Shown piece by piece: positions 57,768-64,000 of a DNA stretch of 64,000 bases (position 1 is its first letter; each line of letters begins with the position of its first letter). The notes beneath the pieces were generated by a model that saw only the letters and a list, made by a program, of their open reading frames with translations, was not told the origin of the DNA and did not search any database. The position numbers and the translations under genes were made by a program. The DNA is from Chloranthus sessilifolius. Taxonomy: Eukaryota; Streptophyta; Magnoliopsida; Chloranthales; Chloranthaceae. The DNA is taken from contig CM037590.1 in assembly GCA_021018995.1 (NCBI GenBank), positions 66,001,597 to 66,065,596 on the forward strand, given 5' to 3'.

Positions 57768-58167
57768 GAGAGTGGGTATATTCGAGTGAATACATTTGTT
57801 TAATTGAGAAATAAAATTTATTTATTTGCTTTTCCATTTTTATGCAAATAACTCTTGGAACATATGGTGCCGAGATGGCAATAAAGTAGGACCAATATTA
57901 GATTGCGTTTACATGTAATCACCATTCGATTATGTAAACTTACAATCTATGTGAAATCATACTAGTTGGAATCCATGGGTGATGACTTCCAATCTGATGG
58001 CGATGGCGGTCATATATCGATGATATGATATATTGACTACATTGATTTGTTGAAATTCACCGGACCTGGACTGATAATAAAGACTTTGATTGAGATTGAT
58101 TGTGACTTACCATTCAAAGAAAGTTAGCTAACATTGGGTAATCGGAGTTTATTGACATAGTTTGGCC

Positions 58168-58178
58168 AAGTGGGAGAC
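58168..58178 (+). other. copia polypurine tract
   Basis: AAGTGGGAGAC directly before the 3' LTR. Confidence 0.88.
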
Positions 58179-58653
58179 TGTAAGAAGTTTCTATTTTGGT
58201 GGCCATCACTATGGTCAAACCCGTTGACCAGTGAATGGTATAAGATCAACCTTAAGATGTACAATTGCTATTCTGGTGAGTTTGAAGAGAATAGGCAACT
58301 GCTTGTTGAGTTTTTCAGTTAAAGTATGATTGTGATTTCTAATCACACTATAATTAGCAATTTCAGTCCTTAATGGGATAGGACTCTTTGGCTATAAATA
58401 TAAGGGGTGCCTGGTCCCAACGATAGCTCGACGTAATTCAATCCTCCCTATTGGCGAGCATCCCCATTGTGCTAGGAGACATTGAACGCGAGAAGATCGT
58501 TGAAGATCGGCAACCATTAATGGCTAACGCTCAAGGTATGCACATATATCTAATTTATAGATGGTTGGTTTATTGTTTTTGATTGATCATGCGCCTAGAT
58601 CTCTCGGCTTAATTTTGGACGGTCGGATCGTCAGATCCATTTAGATTCCTTCA
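58179..58653 (+). repeat. copia 3' LTR
   Basis: 475 bp, identical to the 5' LTR. Confidence 0.96.
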
Positions 58654-59329
58654 TGGGTAACTCTAAACGCGCCCTAAAATCATGTTTACGTCGGAGTCCC
58701 CTTAAAACTCATTGATTGGGTCGGATTAGATGATAGAGATCGTGTTTCACACTGATGTTAGACACAGAGGATCTTGAGATCATATCGCACCTATCAGATG
58801 ATCAAATTTTTATTCCACTTCTCACAAATCCCCAAATTATGGCCCTAAAATCATGTTTGTGTGTGAAGTGTGCCATTCAAGATCCATTTTTTGGGGATCT
58901 GTGACATGTGGAATCCAAAAATATAGGTGCGACATGATCTTAAGATCCTTTTTGTGGAAGATCGGGGTGAAACACAATCTCCATCATCAAATCTAAAGCA
59001 ATCAACGGTTTTTAAGGGGTCTCGGACATAGGCACTTTCAGAGAATGCGTGGCAAGAACAGAGCTACCCTAATAGAATAAATTGCACTCACCGACTCAAC
59101 AATAACCTATAGGAATATTATAATGAGCAGATCTCAAACATCACACCAACAACGGACTACTTACATGACTGGCCCGACCTGCATTGCTGGGACCCAGTGT
59201 GCTTGCATCGCACCACGTAAGTGGTCCATTGAATGGTCTGCTCTTTGGGGCCCCCATATATCAGTGTCCTAACACGTAGGAATTCTTCTTCCGTTGCATG
59301 CATATATAAGCCCATATGATATGAATGAA

Positions 59330-59753
59330 GTTGTTCCACTGTTTGCGCCCACACATTCTCTAAAAGCACCCACATTCCAAACCTTGAAAAACATTGATTG
59401 CTTCGGATCAAATGATAGAGATCATTTTTCACCCCGATCTTCCACACAGTAGATCTTGAGATCATGGGGCACCTATCCAATAGTCCTTTTTATTCCGTGT
59501 CTCATATACCAAAAAATTGCCCTTGCATTGTATGGCATAAATCATGCTCAAACGTGAAATTAGGTCCAGTTTTTGGGGATCTGTTACACATGGAATCAAA
59601 AATTGACCGTCGATAACTGTACCATGATCTCAAGATGTATTGTGTGGAAGATTGGGGTGAAACAAAATCTCTATAATCTGATCCCAAACAATCTTTGGTG
59701 TTCAAGGGGTCTGGGACATGGGCGGTTTCAGAGAATGCATGGACGCAAACAGA
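59330..59753. mobile_element. second MULE-like MITE of the same family
   Basis: Runs parallel to the MITE at 58659-59069 about 670 bp further on, with inverted ends TTGTTCCACTGTTTGCG.. and ..CGCAAACAGAGGTACCC and the same GATAGAGATC / GGGGTGAAAC core. The 9-bp flanks agree only at about five positions. Confidence 0.65.
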
Positions 59754-59760
59754 GGTACCC

Positions 59761-60930
59761 TTAATACAATATCCACATTCTGCTCAACTGGATCATGACA
59801 ATTGCACACATGGCTCCCATTTTGGTCACGGAAAACTCCTTCAGATCAGATTTTGAACCATTTGTTTTTAGTTTAATGAATCCAACTGAAGGAGGTTCCC
59901 ATTTGCAAGGCTTGGCACATATAATAGGTCCCTTTCTCCTCAACTCCCAGTTTCTTATACTTGATAAAGAATCATTATTATCATTCAAAGTTTGATCAAC
60001 ATCCTCAATAATGAGTTTAATGATAACCTGTCTAGGAGTTTGAATGCCTTCAAATATTCTTCCATTTTGCTCCATCCATAATTGTTAAAGCCAATTTCAT
60101 TAGAAATGCACTTTTACCTGTACATTTCACAAGTATAAATAATTCATCAACTTCTTCTTGTAAATTTCCAATATTAAAAAGGTTGCTAATGGAGTTGAAG
60201 TTACCAACGGTATCAATTTATGCCTGATTGCTCCACATATAGTTCCTCAAAGTACATTTCTAAACGAACCAAAGCCAATCCGAATTGATCCTGTAAGAGA
60301 TCTGCAATAGAAAGAATACGTTTATTTTTTAAAAGATTTATATCGTCAAGTGTACCCATTCCAAATTTTATTCCGATCAAAAATGATTCTGCAACCATCA
60401 AGACATCATGGTAACTCAATCTTCAATCCGACCTACAGACCTCCAAACCCAAACTGAAAACTCACAATCGTAAAACAACTGCTCATTTATTTCCACCACT
60501 TCCCAACCAACATTTCTTGAAGCAAAATTTAGCCCACTTTTCATGAGATTTTCAATGGTGTCGTTAATTTACCATTGATAGCTAACCAAGTTATAAAACT
60601 TGGTTAGCTATTAATCGAAAGTTGACAATATTACAACCTCAAGATCGCTTATATATATATATATATAAACTGTGTCTAGGAATGGACATTTTGTGCCAGA
60701 TAAATCTATACCAATCCACTTTGGGATTTTGTTCCCTAATCGATAGCCAAGTCAATTTAAATGAAAACTCTGTACTAGAGTTGGAAGTCCAAACCACCTG
60801 TCTTCAGATGGAGTTAAAGGTAGAACATATTCCTTAATTAAGCTCCAAACTTGTTTCATCATCGAGTTGTAGGAGTTGGCAATATATCCCTTTTTTCTTT
60901 TAATTGAAGTATTATACAAACAATTGATTA
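59761..60930 (-). pseudogene. LINE remnant, zinc-binding and RNase H-like parts
   Basis: On the minus strand, from high to low coordinates: DRWFGLPTLVQSFHLNWL (about 60800-60740), EQNPKVDWYRFIWHKMSIPR (about 60745-60675), then after decay MEQNGRIFEG (60075) and WEPPSVGFIKLKTNGS (about 59900). These are the RT zinc-binding region and the start of the RNase H-like domain of plant LINEs. Frames are broken, partly by a (TA)n tract at 60650-60667. Confidence 0.8.
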
Positions 60931-61049
60931 TGTAGTGATACACTTTTGATCAAAATGGTTGCACCAATTCTAAAAATTTCAAAATTGGAAACTCGGTCAA
61001 ATTTGACCCTTTCAATGTTATTTTATTTTTATACGGTCATTCGGCTGAG

Positions 61050-61500
61050 ACAATCTCAAGAACCGAGGAGCAAGCACGCATACACATATGCCAGTTACGG
61101 AGCACTGTGAGGACGACCTACTCCCTCACAATGGAGAGAGTTTACCAACTATTCTAATGCCTCTTTGGTCTTTCAATTTTAATATAAAATATACTTATGA
61201 AGTTGTTCGAACTTATTATTATACATGTAAAATTCTCTTCGTCTCATATATTTTGAGAGAGAATTCATTGATATTTATAAATGTTTTATGGAGTTACAAC
61301 ATTGTGATAATGTTTATCGAGATACCAACGGATCAAGATCTCTGTTGAGTAATATGTGGAAGGTTATTGTTAACTAAGGCTGCTCATTGGAGGTATGGGA
61401 TCCTGTGGGAATCTTTGAGGTGGATGTTGTTGAATGGCCTTGTGCGGATGATTCAAAATCCAATTTTGAATTTGAGCTGAAATTCAGTGCTTCTCTAACA
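61050..61500 (-). repeat. probable 3' LTR of the right-hand copia element
   Basis: On the minus strand a purine-rich tract (TTGCAGGGGTG) is followed at 61500 by TGTTAGAGAAGCACTG. A TATA-like TATAAATATC and CT-rich GAATTCTCTCTC follow at 61280-61255. The far end could not be fixed. Confidence 0.55.
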
Positions 61501-64000
61501 CACCCCTGCAAGTAAAGCATCCCGTCGGCGACGCGTAACTTGTTTCTTAAAAAATGAAATCGAGTCGTAGCTAGCACCTTTGTCATTATATCCGCAACTT
61601 AATCTTTTGTAGAAATGTTCGCGCTGTGCAACTTTTTCACGGACAAAGTGAAAAGCAATTTCAATATGTTTCTTACGGTTGTGGAAAACGGGATTCGCCG
61701 TGAGGTATGTCACTCCAATATGATCGCATCAGAGGATGGGACAGTGAGATTGAGGAATGCAAAATTCACTTAGAAGTGATTGGAGCCAAGTGATTTCAGC
61801 TGTGGTGTCAGCTAGATCTTGGCACTCATATTCGGTACTGGACCTGACAACTGATCATTGATTGTGAGAGCTCCAAGAGATTATATTAGGACCCAAGAAA
61901 ACAGTGTATACACCAATTGATTTGCGATCGTCGGGGCAGCCTGCCCAATTCACATCAGAAAAGGCAAATAGTTGGAGCGAGTTCGACTTGTTGATTGTTA
62001 AGCCATAAGCAATGGTTGATTTTAGATAGCGAAGGATTCGCTTGACAGCAGCCCAATGATTATGAGATGGCAATTGCATAAATTGACACACTTTATTGAC
62101 CGCGAAAGATAGATCGGGCCTGGTGATAGTGACATATTGTAATGCTTCGATATATAGTTGTATCTTCAAATGGACGTCCATCATCCTTGGAGAGTTTCAT
62201 GGACAAGGACAGCGGTGTAGAGACCGGCTTAGCACCATCCATTGACGTGCGAAGTAAAATTTCAGTGACATATTGCTTTTGAGAGAGAAACAAGCTTGTA
62301 GGTGTCGGAACGACATCAATGCCGAGAAAGAAGCTGAGTGGGCCGAGGTCTTTAATAGAGAACTCATGGGCAAGTGTGCAAATGAAGTCCTGAATTATGT
62401 TCGCGAGGTTACCGGTGATGATGATGTCATTAACGTACACAAGAACATAAAGTGTTGTGGACTTTGTGCGCCTGATAAATAGAGAAGTATCTATTTTTTA
62501 GGAGGGAAAAACATTTTTGAGAAGAAAATTGCCGAGGTGAGCAAACCAGGCTCGCGGGGCCTGTTTCAAACCATATAGAGACTTCCAAAGGTGACACACG
62601 TGATTGGGGAATCGACAATCAACGAACCCGGGCGGTTGGCACATATATACTTCTTCAGAGAGTGTGCCATGTAGGAATGCATTGTGCACATCAAGCTGTC
62701 TGATTGACCACCCAAAGCTAACAGCCAAAGATAAGGGTTGAAGGTGTCCGTGTAATCCAGTCCTTCTATTTGATTGTACCCCTTAGCCACGAGTCGTGCT
62801 TTGTAGCGCTCAACTGAGCCATCTGCACATTTTTTTATGCGAAAAATCCATTTACACCCAACAATATTCTTCCCGAGAGGAGCGGATGTGAGAGTCTATG
62901 TTCCATTCTGAAGTAGTGCATTGATCTCATCACTCATAGCGGCACGCCAACAAGGGTCACGGTTGGCTGTAGTAAAGCAGGTGGGAGCAGGTGGGTTTGA
63001 TGCATCCGAGAGGAAGGCTAGAGGAAGAGGGTGTTTGGTGGCAATATAAGCCTTGATTTTTCGAGCGTCTTTTTCACGAGTTATCATTGGATGTGGAGTA
63101 GGATGGGGCTTGGATTTTTTATTTTCTGTAGTAGGTAATGGGTGGGCGGCTGGAGGGGGTTGTGGGCTAGATTGGGAGGGGATTGTGGCTTGTGAGAGAG
63201 GTAAAGCATGTGTTTGGGGAGTGATGTGTGTACTAGGTGGAGTTGGTTGATGAGGTGAGGTATTAGGGGTGAGTGGGTTGCCTGTAAGGGTGGATGGATG
63301 AGGGGATGATGAGCCATCAAGTGTAGGTGTGTAGTGAAGATGGGGCACAGGATGGTGATGGTTGTGGGTATGGGTTAGTAGGTGATGTGGATGCAAAAGG
63401 AAAGGTCGATTCATCAAAGACGACCTTCCGGGAGATAATGAATTTCTGAGTGTTGGGATTGAGGCAACGGAAGCCTTGATGGGTCAAGCTATAGATAAGA
63501 AAAATACAGCGAACAAATCTATATTCAAGTTTAAGGGAGCGATAAGGTCGTAAGCAAGGATAGCATGTGAAGCCAAATATTTTGAGTAGGGAATAATCAG
63601 GTTGAGTTTTGTATTGGATCTCCAATGGAGTGGAGTTCTTCAAAATAGGTGTGGGTAGCCAGTTTATTAGGTATGCAGCAGTTTCAAAGGAAAAGTTCTA
63701 ATAGGGGAAAGGGACTGAGGCATGTACCATGAGGGAGAGGCCGATGTCAACAACATGGCGGTGCTTTCTCTCTGTCGCGTTATTTTGTTCATGAGTATGC
63801 GGAATTGATACTCGATGACCAATGCCACACGTTTCAATATATTTCGATACTGCACGGTATTCTCCTACCCAATCAATGTGAATATATTTTATTCTTCGAT
63901 CAAATAGACGCTCGACAAACTTGTGAAATTTAACAAAAGTGGATAAAGCATTATATTTTTAAACAATCAGATACACTCACGTGAATTTGCTAAAGGCATC
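61501..64000 (-). pseudogene. Ty1/copia pol pseudogene, cut by the right edge
   Basis: From 64000 downward: integrase core (second Asp in HIDWVGEYR, ATERKHRHVVDIGLSL), integrase tail with FGFTCYPCLRPYRSLKLEYR, a Pro/His/Ser-rich linker (63420-63090), RT ([66 protein letters not shown]), the polymerase site YVND at about 62440-62426, and RNase H (AFSDVNWAGCPDDRKS). The tail [17 protein letters not shown] is at about 61545-61495. Several stops and frameshifts; the first Asp of the usual YVDD is Asn. It is distinct from the copia element at 51856. Confidence 0.92.

Larger units (their letters stand above)
51856..58653 (+). mobile_element. young but defective Ty1/copia retrotransposon
   Basis: The 475-bp LTRs are identical by eye at every position. 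A perfect 5-bp TSD TGGGT lies at 51851-51855 and 58654-58658. PBS, gag, protease, integrase, RT, RNase H (copia order) and polypurine tract are all present. The coding part has several frameshifts, stops and a deletion, so it could only have moved with help. Confidence 0.96.
51852..59069. mobile_element. MULE-type MITE split by a copia element
   Basis: The MITE is 51852-51855 plus 58659-59069 (the TSD copy GGGT also at 58655-58658). The ends read GGGTAACTCT and AGAGCTACCC, with inverted arms of over 100 bp inside (GATAGAGATCGTGTTTCAC facing GTGAAACACAATCTCCATC). The flanks are TAATGGAAT (51843-51851) and TAATAGAAT (59070-59078), a 9-bp TSD with one mismatch. Confidence 0.8.

Noticed and set aside
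63053-63250. Gly/Val/Trp-rich frame on the plus strand
   Set aside because: It is the shadow of the Pro/His-rich copia linker.
62896-63417. A separate Pro/His-rich protein gene on the minus strand
   Set aside because: It is the low-complexity linker between integrase and RT of a copia polyprotein and continues into RT motifs.
1-64000. Integrated plant virus (pararetrovirus) sequences
   Set aside because: All RT-containing segments have integrase or LINE hallmarks and LTRs or LINE order; no movement protein or coat motif was seen.

Overview
The window looks like nuclear DNA of a flowering plant (eudicot or magnoliid type; the sequence does not fix the species). It is AT-rich, has GT-AG introns with U-rich tracts, long (TA)n tracts, Ty3/gypsy and Ty1/copia retrotransposons primed by initiator-Met tRNA, L1-like LINEs, tRNA-type SINEs, and many small DNA transposons with intact target duplications. 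Only one gene looks functional. No CRISPR array, rRNA gene or true tRNA gene was seen.

Layout. 1-8967: minus-strand Ty3/gypsy chromovirus-like element, cut by the left edge. It has a decayed gag-pol and a 2.7 kb 5' LTR that is itself interrupted by a 1.88 kb solo LTR. 9360-9590: two exons of a broken NPSN-type plant SNARE pseudogene. 10540-12256: GC-rich repeat block. 13290-14350: two 540 bp tandem units. 14488-14637: CACTA-type MITE. 15190-17030: further MITE remnants.

18336-50656 (+): a complete ten-exon gene for an auxilin-like J-domain protein of the JAC1 type (J-domain protein required for chloroplast accumulation response 1). The 2,214 nt of CDS (737 aa) is spread over 32.3 kb. Introns 1, 5, 8 and 9 (9.9, 3.1, 5.6 and 9.8 kb) are filled with transposons: three hAT MITEs with perfect 8 bp TSDs and a fourth hAT nested in a retroelement, a MULE MITE with a perfect 9 bp TSD in the small intron 2, a dead LINE, SINEs, a minus-strand solo LTR, and a complete non-autonomous LTR element of the same family in plus orientation. 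That element carries, nested, a hAT element, a MITE copy and a (TA)n/(T)n tract.

50945-64000: a LINE 3' fragment; a very young Ty1/copia element (51856-58653) whose two 475 bp LTRs are identical although its gag and pol are broken, inserted 4 bp inside the end of a MULE-type MITE; a second MITE of that kind; a minus-strand LINE remnant; and a second, older Ty1/copia element on the minus strand that runs off the right edge.

How it works together: the J-domain gene is the only host gene seen, and everything else is mobile DNA in or around it. I found no convincing new multi-gene system. The most interesting signals are a candidate spliceosomal intron at the gag-pro junction of the gypsy element, helically phased short palindromes shared by unrelated LTRs, the young but defective copia element, and the dense nesting inside the introns. 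All coordinates were read by eye; repeat edges without a stated TSD are approximate.
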